Shown here: positions 46,869-57,814 of the stretch, piece by piece
Layout of the letters: each line of letters starts with the position of its first letter
Position numbering within the stretch: position 1 is the stretch's first letter
Source of the DNA: Aselliscus stoliczkanus
Taxonomy: Eukaryota; Chordata; Mammalia; Chiroptera; Hipposideridae
Direction of reading: 5' to 3'
Assembly (NCBI GenBank): GCA_033961575.1
Contig: CM066732.1
Location: 72,764,687 to 72,828,686 of the forward strand
Length of the DNA: 64,000 bases
The notes under the pieces: model-generated
What the model was told of the DNA's origin: nothing
Seen by the model: the letters and a program-made list of their open reading frames with translations, nothing else
Database searches by the model: none
Position numbers and translations under genes: made by a program

Positions 46869-49334
46869 ATATCGGGAATAAAATGCGCTGCTCTATCTAA
46901 ATTAATAATCTTTGGGGAAATTTCAGATATGGATATTCTAGTAAACTCCCAAATATTAATTCAGTATACTTTTGGTTCAATATCATTAGAAATAACCATA
47001 TTGAAAAAAGATACTCTCAGTGACAAGGAACTTTTGATCCCCTTTTCCAAAGGAAGCATAGTCATTGAAACTTCCTGTGAGTGAAGTAAATGTGAAATAG
47101 GTAGTAAACAGTGATAGATATCGCACAGCTATCACAGTGATACAAACTGAATAAAATTTTCTAACAAGTTTTACAACCTAAAGATAATGCTTCACAATAC
47201 TGCCTCATTGAATGTAGTACAGATTCTGATTTTCCAGGTTATATTTAAGCCGATTTATCCAAATATGCCATTTCAATCCACAGTCAGGGCAGAAATTTCT
47301 CCTGTTGGCCTCTATGATGCTCTTGACAGATAAGTATGTTCCCTCCCCACCCCACTGAACTTTCCCACAACCACCACAGATCCCTTATTTCATTAGATTG
47401 CAGAATTATTGTCATTATTATTTTTTAAATGTGTTAAATTACTTGCTCTCTAAATTATGCACCAGATCATCCAATAGTGAGCTTAAATATCTTAAACTTT
47501 ACAAAAGGCAATTATAGAATACATTAAGTTGTACAATCAATAAAATACCAGAAGAAATCAGCTCCTGATCTTATATCTGAGCTAATGTAATTCAGGGAAA
47601 AGGTCTTTATTATTTGCTTTTGTGCTTTCAAAGCATTATGGAAATCTATAAATACAATAATCACCTTTTAAATAGCTTTTCCATCTTGAAAGCACAAAAT
47701 CTGTGATTGAATTTTGCCAGATAATCAGTGAAAACTGACATAGAATACTGCTACCTTTTTCGTTTCATTTATCACAATGTTTTATCACTTCAGCTTTTTA
47801 TTCTATATTCAGCACATAATTGAATGAAATGTAGTTTAAAATGAAATCTATTTCGTTTTATGATAGCATCCCCTTATTAAAGGTTAAATAAAAGTTGAAG
47901 AGTATTTAACTTATCTTGAATACAAATGACTTAGCTTTGACTATACATTTAAATGTTTAATGATCATTTTCCACCAGTAACCAAGAATTTCCATATTCCT
48001 AAATATATAGACATGTGTTTTTTAAAAATTAACTGATGTGGGACTTACATTGATTTTTTTAGTATTTTTGGAATAGTTTCAGAAGCTAGATAATTCTTAT
48101 TCATCTGCAGACTTTGTGTTTAAACACATATATAAAATATAAAAACATCTATTACTGTCTTTTGTACTTATACTGTTATACTTTAATTAAGTTAATGTAT
48201 ATTTTCTTACTTAGTGTGTTTTTCTTAGTTAAAAAAACTTAACTGAAGGAAGATTAATAGATGGTTTTTAAAATTCCTTAGAAAGAAATAATAGTAAACT
48301 TCTTTCATTGGCAGTTAATTAACACTTCACACTACATGGAACCCAAATCGATTTATCTATATACCTTATGAATTTTCCTTCTGATAACTTTGTGTGAAAT
48401 GTAATATATATTTGGAAAAATACAATTAATCATACTTAAAATAATCCAGAAAGAAATGAATGACATTCACATAGCTGAGTAGTAGAGCAAATTAAAATTA
48501 AATAAATTGTTTTATTGCTGTACATCTCTTGGAATGCCATGCTCTGAAATAATTTTTACATTTAGTCAAACTACTCCACAAGAGAGCAGTAATTAAAACA
48601 TGTGAATGCATCGACTTTAATTATGTGTAATTTGTATGTTGCCTATAAACACTGTTGAGAGGATCTTAATTGGGATAGAGTAACACGTATTTCAAGTAAA
48701 ATCTATACTCTCAGGAAACTAAGGCTATACTAGTGCTTGTTACATAAACAGTGATGGCTAACTAGTCTTATTTAGAGAGGAAATATATCAGAATATCAAT
48801 AACATGAGGGTTAAGAAATTTTCCCGGATGGTTCGCAAAGAAACTCCTTTTAGATAAATTGATGTGGAAGATATTTTTCTTTTTTCACTGATAAATGTAA
48901 AACCACTTCACATTAACAGGATATTTTCCTTTTCAAGAACTCAAATCCTCGCCATTATTGTTGTTTCAACTACATTCTTGTAAGTGTAGGAGATTGGGAA
49001 ATTTTAAATGTGTAGAATTCAGCATTTTATCGAGAAGTGACTTAGAATCAGAGCTAATGTTTAAAGGAAGCTTAGACATTATCATGTCCAATATTCTGCC
49101 CTCAACCTCTCCCATGGATGGGCATTCATTCTCTGCTTAAATGTGAAGAATGACAGAAAACTTACTTCTTCATCAGGCTGTTCAGTTGTGATATGAAATG
49201 ATTGTAATTGCTCCAACAAACCCTCTCTTTTGAAACATTATCCCCCTCTTTATGGTTTTTCACCCATTAACTGGAACTTGGCTTTCCACACAAGTAAGAT
49301 TCACCCTCCAAGCCTCTCGAGAGGCTATATGCTC
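46866..49334. other. Repeat-poor AT-rich block
   Basis: About 2.5 kb in which I can name no repeat. It contains a perfect 14-bp inverted repeat (47618-47631 and 47686-47699). No frame exceeds about 60 codons on the plus strand. In mammals such repeat-free AT-rich stretches sometimes hold conserved enhancers; this is only a possibility here. Confidence 0.45.
47618..47699. repeat. Spaced 14-bp inverted repeat
   Basis: TTTTGTGCTTTCAA (47618-47631) and TTGAAAGCACAAAA (47686-47699) are exact reverse complements separated by 54 bases. Confidence 0.9.
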
Positions 49335-49575
49335 TGGTGGAAAGAGAAATGAACCACAAACCAGCACAACAGGGGTCAGCCCCCTTTTCACCACATTCAG
49401 TTGTGGGACATTAGGCAAGTGGCAACTCTTTGCCTCAATTTCTTCATTTAAGAAATTCAGACTAAGAATAATGAGGCATGCTTTCTCTCCTTCCCTAAGT
49501 GATACAACTATTGTGAAAATCAAATACGATAGCACAGGGAAGCTCTTTCTGAAATATAAAATGCCATAGGTTATT
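49335..49575 (+). mobile_element. MIR SINE (diverged)
   Basis: GTTGTGGGACATTAGGCAAG, TTGCCTCAATTTCTTCATTT, and later ATTGTGAAAATCAAATACGA and GGAAGCTCTTTCTGAAATAT, in MIR order with changes. Confidence 0.7.
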
Positions 49576-49769
49576 AATATTTGCATTAATAGTTCTCCAC
49601 CTATCATGTTTCCCTCTAATCTCCCCTTCTTTAGGGCAAGCATTCCAAGTATCCTTAACTATTCATTGTATCTAGACTATCTTTGGTTTGTCAGTTTTCT
49701 GTTCATGTGACTTCCAGAAGAATGACAATACTGAGTGCTTACACTTATTTTACCAATTAATCCTGAAAA
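49576..49769. other. Unassigned sequence
   Basis: Nothing recognised. Confidence 0.4.
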
Positions 49770-49890
49770 CATCTATTATTATCTGAGATGAAGAAACTGA
49801 AGCTTAGGTTAGAAAATATGCCAAATGTCACACAGCTAGTGTGTGGTGGGGCTGCTATTCTAACTCAAGCCCAACATCAGAGCCTGTCCA
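49770..49890 (-). mobile_element. MIR SINE fragment
   Basis: Reversed MIR core: ATCTGAGATGAAGAAACTGA, AATGTCACACAGCTAGTGTG, then a 'ctgctattctaactcaagcc' stretch. Confidence 0.85.
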
Positions 49891-49929
49891 ACATGATAAC
49901 CTGCACATGCCATAGACATGCTGTGGTCA

Positions 49930-50075
49930 TTTATTATTCCACTCAGCGTTTTTTCATTGAGTACATTGCACTAGATACTGGGGATACAGAGGTTAATGGG
50001 GCAGAGATTATGTCCTCAAAGAACCCACAGTGTAATAGAGAAGTGAGATAAGGAAACAAATGATTGTCAAAAATT
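49930..50075 (-). mobile_element. L2 LINE 3' fragment
   Basis: Reversed L2: TTTTTTCATTGAGTACATTG, CACTAGATACTGGGGATACA, GGCAGAGATTATGTCCTCAA, AACCCACAGTGTAATAGAGA. Confidence 0.8.
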
Positions 50076-50554
50076 AGATGTGGTAAATGTTATAATAGGA
50101 TTGAGAACAATCTGAGCTCTCTAGTTTCATTGATACAGCTGAAGGGTATTTTATTTTAACATGTTCTTGTCAACTAGCAGCTGGCTAAAAAAGTAATGAA
50201 AGTGTTCACACAAAAGACAGAATGTCCCTTACCAAGCAAACGATTGAGAAGACTGGTAAATCATGGAGGGGGTTAAACAGGTGAGCTGTAATGGACTATC
50301 AAACTTTCAGATGCTTTGAGCTTGAGCTAGAGTCAAATAAACCCTGAAGTCATATTTACCTAAACTAATATTCCACATCTGCAGTTGATTGTTTAGAAGC
50401 TAAGTGCAAAACTTGACATTTTCCCTTATGAAATTCCTTCCTGTCAGATGGAGTTTGATGTCCTTTCAGAAACTGCTTTTATCATCCAGTGTAAGTGCTC
50501 TCAAGTCAAACCTTGTGCCTTCTGTAAATGTTATCTGCATGCCCTCTCTGTCCT
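50076..50554. other. Unassigned sequence
   Basis: No repeat or gene recognised. Confidence 0.45.
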
Positions 50555-50720
50555 AATTCATCTAACAGAATTTATTAAGCGTTTTCTCTGGGCCAGGTGC
50601 CATGCTGATGCAGGTAGAAGAGGGACTCTCAGATCAGTTATTGGAAAAGCACGGTGTCATTGTCAATACCATGATCAAAATATGCACAGGGATGCACTGG
50701 GAAGGTGGTGCCCTATCTAG
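50555..50720 (-). mobile_element. L2 LINE 3' fragment
   Basis: Reversed L2: AACAGAATTTATTAAGCGTT, TCTGGGCCAGGTGCCATGCT, then diverged sequence. It may extend towards 50850. The 90-codon plus-strand frame at 50448-50720 overlaps it and is not a gene. Confidence 0.7.
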
Positions 50721-51529
50721 GCTGGGGATGGAGATGGGACAAAGAGGGAAGCTTGCTTGGTTTGGTCCGAGATACATGTAGAAATGGGGGGAGGGGTGAA
50801 GCACAGGATTAGCCTGTGTACAATGAGGAGTGTGGAGAGGATGGAATGAATCTATTCAGTGGGACTGTCGTCCGGGATGTAAGAGAGAAACAATGAGAAT
50901 GATGCTGGACAGGTCTTTCTAGAGCCACTGAGTGGACAGCACCTAGCAAACTGCGGTTGAGAACTCACTCCAGATTCACATCAATAAGCCTCTGTGTGAG
51001 TTAGACATGGTCTTTTAGCCAAAAGCCTATGCTATTTAGTCATCCTCAGTGCGATTGTGTGGGTTAAAAAGAAAGCGGAGAAGAGGAAGCAAAGGATAAT
51101 GAAGAAGAGAGGAAAAACAAGGAAAGGAAAGGACTTCTGGCTACAAAGTGTAAAAATACAAAATTGCAAGCGAAGCACTTCCGACAGTAGAGAGAGCACC
51201 TTAAATGTCAAAACCGGGAGCATTATCTGGCAGAAAGCCAAACTTTCAATCTTGAAGTAATAGCCATTTTCTGCTGCTAAAAAGCCATACACATTGTGTA
51301 TGTTTATTTAAAATTAGGTAAGAAACTAGAAATAGATCCACAATGGCAACAAATCCACCCCAAGGTAAAAATAAATTCTAAGGGCATCCTATTTTATAGG
51401 TAATCTTACTCAGTTGGACAAGATGAAAAGATAGCCAGCCCTGTGTCAAACATCGTTAATCTGTTGATAAGAAATGAAGGGCAAATCAAGAAAACATGAT
51501 GAAGAAAGCTAAAGCTAGAGACACTTTTT
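50721..51529. other. Unassigned sequence
   Basis: A purine-rich plus-strand stretch at 51063-51135 gives a lysine/arginine-rich frame without a domain. Nothing else was recognised. Confidence 0.45.
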
Positions 51530-51678
51530 TTTTTTTTTTTTTTTTTAGCTGAGCCACCCTGCCACCTGTTGGCAGCTCAGCAGCATCTCAGCTCAGGCTG
51601 GGCATTGAACTGTTGTTGCTCAGAGCTCAGCTCGCACTCTTGAGCGAGCTCTTAACTAACTGAGCCACTCGGTCAGCC
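51530..51678 (-). mobile_element. tRNA-related SINE, short two-unit form (type D)
   Basis: T run, AGCTGAGCCACCCTGCCACC, 'ggcagctcagcagcatctcag', TGCTCAGAGCTCAGCTCGCA, end GAGCCACTCGGTCAGCC. Duplications CTAGAGACACTTTTT (from 51515; from 51679) flank it. Confidence 0.96.
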
Positions 51679-51693
51679 CTAGAGACACTTTTT

Positions 51694-52939
51694 AACACTG
51701 ACCTTTTATCCTTAATTCATTAAGTATTATGTATCTCTAAGAATAAATTATCACCAAGACATCTTGTTTTTTTTAAGTTTTCCAGGCATTGTGGCAAATA
51801 AGTAGAACTAACATTAACCACTTTAGTAGATTCCTAGTAAACCTGACTTCCGCTACCACCTAACCTATGGGACTGCCCAAAAGTTTTCCACAAAAGAAAC
51901 ATGGAAATTCAAAGAAGCCTTCAGGAATTCCTTATCTTCTTCCATATTTGATTCTTTGCAAGGGTACTTGCCTCCTTCAGGAATTCCCTGCAATTTTACC
52001 CTCTTTTTAATAACTGTGTATACTTGGCACTTACATTAGAAAGCCATATGTATTAATATATAACTTTTAAATCTTACATGTCTTATTTCCCTCTCTTGAT
52101 TGCAAGTTATGAGAAATTGGGGAAACCGCCTGGACCTGTGTTACGCCTCTTTTCTCTGAAACTCAGCCAAAAGAAGAATATGTACAAAATATATATTTAC
52201 ATTGAAATTGAAGTTCTCTTCCTATAATCAGCTCACAAAATAATAGCACCAGATGTGAACAACCATATTATTTCCCCTGGAGCCTTTCTCTGAAACACCG
52301 GGGGATGATGATGTACCGTTACCTTCTGACAGACCTATTGTTACCCTCTCTTCTCTTTACACTGTTCTCTGGTACAGGTGCCATCATTCCTGAACCAAAA
52401 GTTTTGGTAGATTTATTCTACTCATCCCTTTGTTTTGTAAATCAGGCACACAATGACTCTGCTTGGCCCCAATTCTATTTCCAAATTTTTTTAAAAAAAA
52501 TCTTTATCCTGCTTTCATGCATTTCTTTTTGAGTCTCTATTCTTCACATTGCCATCTTCTTAAGCACATTCTACTGATAAGATTTGTAGTAGCAAACACC
52601 ACTAGCTTGATGCATTGTACACAGTTTCAGGGGGTTTAACTTCTCATTATCCTAATTTCATCTTCTTTCCCAACAAAAGATACTGAAAACATCTGACTAC
52701 TTCATCTTCTATTTTTATGTTATCAGTACAGTTGAATTTCCCTTGGTTTGTCCTTCTTCTGGGTTGACTTATTTTATTTTCTTGTCTTTTATCTAAATTC
52801 CCTGGCATGCATTTACTCCTCTGTAGATATCCATCTGAGTTATATCTGAATCACCATGTCCATTTTTTGTGTCCCGAATGCATACTGCACAGATATCTAG
52901 CACTTATTATGCTTTCTTACACAGAGTAAACATTTTTCT
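51694..52939. other. Unassigned sequence
   Basis: No repeat or gene recognised. Confidence 0.45.
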
Positions 52940-53045
52940 CACTTGCTTTTCCATCCTAATAGCCTACCTAATGGCACAGTGGCTAGCACGTAATAAAACT
53001 ATAATGTGTATTTACTAAATAAATGGATAAATGTTCTCATCCTCA
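52940..53045 (+). mobile_element. L2 LINE 3' terminus (candidate)
   Basis: The order ATGGCACAGTGGCTAGCACG, AATAAAACTATAATGTG, TATTTACTAAATAAATGGAT resembles a diverged plus-oriented L2 end. Confidence 0.5.
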
Positions 53046-53379
53046 ACTGGGCTGGACTTGCATATATATATATATTCGAATTTATCTTCAATCAATTCAG
53101 GCAAGTACTTACTACTTTCCTACTGTATATTAGAACTCAGTGAATGCCATCTGGCCAAACATTATAATGCAGAACACTCCGTTATGCAGATGATAATCAT
53201 GTTACCCTTCACTCACATGAATTTAGCTTCCACAAACTATAAAATATGAATTTTCACATATATCCAGCCATTTTTTCATGAGAGACAGATTTTTAGATGT
53301 TTCAACTTTGTTTTACTTAGAATTAACAAAAACAAGTATGTACTACATAATAACATATGGAGGAAGGAGAGTGTAATAG
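53046..53379. other. Unassigned sequence
   Basis: Nothing recognised besides a short TA run at 53062-53075. Confidence 0.45.
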
Positions 53380-53443
53380 AAAAGGATCTGGAATTGAACT
53401 TTGGGGTTCAAATCCTTACTCCTTCTTTTATCAGTTATGTAAC

Positions 53444-53671
53444 TGTTATGAACTGAATCCTTCCCCCCAACCCCCCCACCCGCCAAATCTAAATGTTGAA
53501 GCCCGAACTCCAGTGTGACTGTACTATATGGAAGCGGAGCCTTTAAGGAGATAATCAAGGTTGAGTGAGATCATAAGGGTGGGCCCTAATCCAGTAGGAC
53601 TAGTGTCCTTACAAGAAGAGGAAGAAATAGCGGAGACCGCGCTCTCTCTCTTTCTCTCCCCTCCCCCTCCC

Positions 53672-53730
<59 letters not shown>

Positions 53731-53912
53731 CATGTGAGGACATAGGAAGAAAGCAGCTGTCTACAAGCCCAGAGAGAGACCTCCCCAGAAACCAGCTTGG
53801 CTGGCCCTTTAATGTTGGTAGCCTAGTCTCCAGAATTTTGAGAAAATAAATTTCTATTGTTTAAGCCACCCAATCTGTGATACCTTGTTATGGCAGCCCG
53901 AGCAGACTAATG
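53444..53912 (+). mobile_element. MaLR-type solo LTR
   Basis: Starts TGTTATGAACTGAATCCTTC and ends near CGAGCAGACTAATG; in between are AAATGTTGAAGCCCGAACTC, GGTGGGCCCTAATCCAGTAG, CGCCATGTGAGGACATAGGA, and AATAAATTTCTATTGTTTAA. This is the usual order of old mammalian MaLR (ERVL-MaLR) LTRs in plus orientation. It lies inside a MIR. The exact ends and the 5-bp duplication are unclear (TGTAAC versus TGTAGC is a candidate). A CT microsatellite lies inside. Confidence 0.8.
53675..53728. repeat. (CT)n microsatellite inside the LTR
   Basis: About 27 CT units, preceded by C-rich pyrimidine sequence. On the minus strand it makes an Arg-Glu repeat frame that is not a gene. Confidence 0.97.
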
Positions 53913-54110
53913 TAGCATCCTTCAGCAGATTATTTAGGGTTTTTTTGTTCCTTAGGGTTTGATTTTTTTTAATTGCAAAATGGGAATGATGATACTATAC
54001 TACATGTCATAGAACTGCAGTAAAGAGATAATCAGATGATACATCTGGCACGTAACACTGCATCTGGCACATAATGCTCAGAAACTATTAGCTATTATTA
54101 GTATTTCACT

Positions 54111-55808
54111 GAAAAATCAACCACTATGACCTATATCTTGTACTGAGAGTCATTGAGTCACTTTTGGGACAATTAGATCAAGAAAGATTTAACCAGTAAG
54201 TATTCTGCAAAGTTCTGTTCACTCCAAGTACATACACACACAACTTGGTTGTCCTTGCAAGCTATGGAAACTCCAAATATGCTGTAGTAATAATTCATGA
54301 GGCACTTTATAGGCACATCAATCAATTAAAAAGACAATACTCATGACTAGAAAGTAATTATTGTTAATTAGTAATAAATTAATAAGTTTACAACTCTACA
54401 AAAAAGAGTGGGAAAGAAGGTGAAAAAGGCAAAGAATGTGAATCAGGTTTTACAAAGTGTGCGTGCATCTCAGCTCATGAGTAATTTTCACTGCTATCTC
54501 CTTCATATAGAGCTGCTACCATATTACCAACTCTGCTTTCATCTCTATACTGAGCTTATTAAATTGGAAATGGACTTCCTTTGATGGAAAGCCACATACA
54601 TTTAAACAGCCCTCTTTACTTTAATGTCTTTCTCTCTCTGCTGGTCACCTTGGTATATGATGTCCTCAAAATTCACGTGGAATATCTTTGTGTATTTTTG
54701 CAGAAGAATCATTGTCCATTGAAAGCTTTTAATCTTGATCTAGCTATAAGGAAACTTCTCTCCACTTCTGTTATCTCTTAGCTTATTCCTGCTTCTTTGT
54801 GGTTCCTTGCAGTGTCTTGTGTTCAGACCTTTGTTACTCAGCCCGTGCAGTGGGATTTCTACAGTTTGGGTCACTGCTGGCATTGACAGCAAACTGTCCT
54901 TCTTACTATTCTCCCCTTTCCCCTTTTCAGTACTCAAGGCCTGTTTCATGGTACTGGTGACTTCCACTTTTCCTCCAACGTGACTAGAGACCACCATGTG
55001 TCTGTCCAGAAGTGCTTAGAAGATTTCCTGAAAGCAGTCCTGAGGTTATTCAATTCACATGTTTCTTCTTCAGATACACAAGTTAACTGTGTTCACTTTA
55101 TGAACTGTGATGTCTGCAGTTAAATTGCATGACTTTTCCTTTTCAGAATTACATCAATGACACTCCTTTCTAAGCATTTCTTTTTTTTAAGATAGTTCTG
55201 TAAAAAACATTTCCATTTTCCCACAGTTGCTCATGAAAGTCAGTTTTGCAGCCACACCAACATGCATCCTCCTTCATTTTGTCTCCTGGAGCAAGACTGT
55301 GACACATCTGTCCCTTTTCCCTTTATTATTATTACTTTATTTTTATTATTATTATTGTTATTATTTGGGATTTTTATGATTCTGATCATGTCTCTATTGG
55401 TACCAGACATTTAATGAATCATCTTTATTCTTTCTGTTTTAACTTCTATACTTTTTCCCTAAATGTCTCGATTAATTATATAGTATATGTAAGTGGAGGC
55501 ATCTATTTTACTTTTTACATCTTCATATCTTTTTAAGTTGCCCTACAGCTCTCTGGCATCTTGAAAGTGGAATAAGCCTCATCTACACTTAATTATCTCT
55601 CACATTCTAAATGTTGCTCATTTGTAAAAGGAATTCCACATTCTTAGCATTTTCATGATGTATTGTATTTATTATTCATTAAGTATTATATTATTGTGGA
55701 CAATTCTAAATATTTGGGTTTGTGGGTCAATATTGGTTACTTCCCAGCATTTCACATTTCTATAAATAGACCCAGATTCTCCACTTGAAAGTACCCACCT
55801 TAATAAAT
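54111..55808. other. Unassigned AT-rich sequence
   Basis: No repeat or gene recognised. A TTATTATT-rich tract lies at 55325-55362. Confidence 0.45.
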
Positions 55809-56574
55809 TCAGGGATGGTGCCATTTACTGAATAGATTTTCCATTTTATATTTCTTTTGGGAAGCATAAACTTTCACAAATTTGATCTTCCCCATCTTCA
55901 TATCCTCAACTCGATGTTTTCTGTACAGAATCACATATCCTTTAACCATATTTATCACAAACAGAAAAAAAAAAGCACCTTTGTGTGAGTGAACTATTTT
56001 TTTTTTTTTTGAGACACTCTCGTTCTCTTCATTCAAATAATTGCAATTAATTTACTCAGTCTCCATGGGTAAAAGAGTAGTCCTCTGATTGGTGAGACTG
56101 GGAGCTAGGGAAAGCTTGACATCCACTAAACCTGGTAGGCAGGGGTTGTGTCTGCACTGAAATCCTGGGCCTCGGCATGACCCTCTCAACCCTTTGGACT
56201 TGTTGGCTTTCACATCACGTGCTGCTGCTGCTTTTCCTTTCTCTACGTGAGGAACACCAAAGGTCAGACCCTCCCCAGGGTGGTGGAAGCATGTTGTTCT
56301 CTGCTTCTCTGATGAGTCTAAGTATTTAACTGTGGGAGATATAAGATCCGAGGCCGAAGCGCTGTGATGGCCATGGGAGATGCCACTGTGTTTTCCAGCC
56401 ATATTAATAAGGTTGTGCTAATTAAAGCTTATAAATTAGCCAGTTATCTCAGTTGTTGGTGAGTATGTGCTACTATTAGCCAGAATTCAGGAATGGAAGA
56501 GAGGTATTTGGGCACTAAACCCCAAGTGAGACTTCTTTATGTTCAGCTGTGTGTGCGCATGTATCTGTGTGATT
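55809..56574. other. Unassigned block with a 116-codon frame and an A run
   Basis: On the minus strand a 116-codon frame (56402 to 56052) is followed about 50 bases later by a run of 14 A (T run 55987-56000 on plus). The product has no domain that I recognise. A retrocopy of an unknown transcript is possible, but I see no clear target duplication and no poly(A) signal just before the A run. Confidence 0.35.
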
Positions 56575-57480
56575 TGTATATATTTTTAATTTTAAAATTA
56601 TTTCAGACTTACAGAAAAGTTGCTGTGATAGTTCAAGAAGTTTGCATGAGTCTTTATCCAGTATCCCATAATATTAACATGTTATCATAACTGTGATACA
56701 TTTATCAAAATTAAGGAACTAACATTGTTAGAATAAATTAACTAAACTACAGACTTAATCTCACTAATCTCCTTATTCTATTCCAGTTTCCAATCCAGAA
56801 TCCCACACTGCATTAGTTATCATATCTTTTTTTTTTAATTGGGGAATTGGGGGAGGGAAACAGACAAGTTGCTGTCCTTTTGTTCTTCATTCTGGTTGTG
56901 GAGGATGTTGCTTCACTGGCCCATGTTGGTATTATCATTTCGCTCTTCTCAGGTGAGGCAGATCGGTCACCGGCCTCTGGATGTCCGCTCACAGCAGCCC
57001 TTGGCAGCTCACACTGGCTGCCAGCTGCTCATGCTGGCTGCCAGCCACTCACTGTAGCCTATGGCAGCCCTGCAGCAGGGGCTGCAGCTATGCCATCTCG
57101 GGGACTCACAGAAGCCCAGCTCCAGGTGGAGCTGTTGTTCACCATTTTAGCTGTAGAGGGCAGTGTCACTGGCCCTCATATGTGAGATCTGAACCAGGGC
57201 TGCTGGGGTCCCAAGCCAGCTCTTAACTCGGCTGGCCCTATCATATCTTTTTAATTAGCCTGATTTGTGATGGTGTTTCTGTCTTTCCTTGTCTTTCATG
57301 ACCTTGATACTTTTGAAGAGTATTGTCCGGGGGTTTTGTAGAATATCCCTCATTTGGGGTTTGTCTAATATTTGCTCATGTCTTGTTATCAATGATGTTA
57401 ATCTTGATCACTTGATTACCAAGATGGTGTATGGCAGTTTCCTCACTGTGAAGTTACTTTTCTCCCTGTGTAATTAATAA
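56575..57480 (-). mobile_element. Old L1 3' UTR, first copy, split by a SINE
   Basis: Reversed L1M-type 3' UTR: TTTCAGACTTACAGAAAAGT, 'ttatccagtatcccataatatt', GTGATACATTTATCAAAATT, CAATCCAGAATCCCACACTG, then after the SINE 'gtctttccttgtctttcatgacc', GTAGAATATCCCTCATTTGG, TTAATCTTGATCACTTGATT. It is the same 3' UTR segment as 57815-58560. Confidence 0.85.
56831..57238 (-). mobile_element. Long-bodied SINE (type B)
   Basis: Plus strand: TTAATTGGGGAATTGGGGGA, the body with GATCGGTCACCGGCCTCTGG, GAGGGCAGTGTCACTGGCCC, ending AACTCGGCTGGCCC. The duplication TATCATATCTTTTT (56818-56831; from 57239) flanks it. Compared with the other two B copies the AAAGATTTTA part at the tail is missing, and part of the tRNA-like head (the 'accaa..gcca' stretch) is deleted. 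Confidence 0.93.
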
Positions 57481-57814
57481 ATATTTGTAAAAAGATATTT
57501 CAGAGCTATGCAAATTATCTTTTTCTCCATAAACTTTCTCACTAACTTTAGCATTCATTGGTTGATCATGCTTGTAACAATTATCACTATGGAGTTCTAA
57601 TGGTATTTTATATTTTCTTCATTTCTTCTGCACTTATTAGCTGAAATTCTTCCATTAGGACCAGTTGTCCCTGCTCCCCCAATAATTGTTTTTCAATCAT
57701 TTATTTATATCAGTATGTAATCCTGGATATTTATTTTATTTTTTAGATTATAATCCAATTCTATTATCATTTGGCTATTGGAAGCTATTTCACTTGACTC
57801 CTGTGTCCTTTGGA
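57481..57814. other. Unassigned sequence between two L1 3' ends
   Basis: Nothing recognised with confidence; it could belong to the first L1 fragment. Confidence 0.4.

Larger units (their letters stand above)
53380..54110 (+). mobile_element. MIR SINE split by an LTR
   Basis: Left part: GGATCTGGAATTGAACTTTG, TTCAAATCCTTACTCCTTC, 'atcagttatgtaac'. Right part (from about 53913): 'ccttcagcagattatttagg', AATTGCAAAATGGGAATGAT, AGAACTGCAGTAAAGAGATA, ATCTGGCACATAATGCTCAG, 'ctattagctattattag'. Together they give a MIR in correct order once the insert is removed. Confidence 0.85.

Noticed and set aside
51057..51260. Lysine/arginine-rich plus-strand frame resembling a nuclear localisation stretch
   Set aside because: A purine-rich stretch makes such frames by composition; no domain, and a minus-strand frame overlaps it.
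53524..53733. Arg-Glu dipeptide repeat frame (minus strand)
   Set aside because: Produced by the CT microsatellite inside the MaLR LTR.
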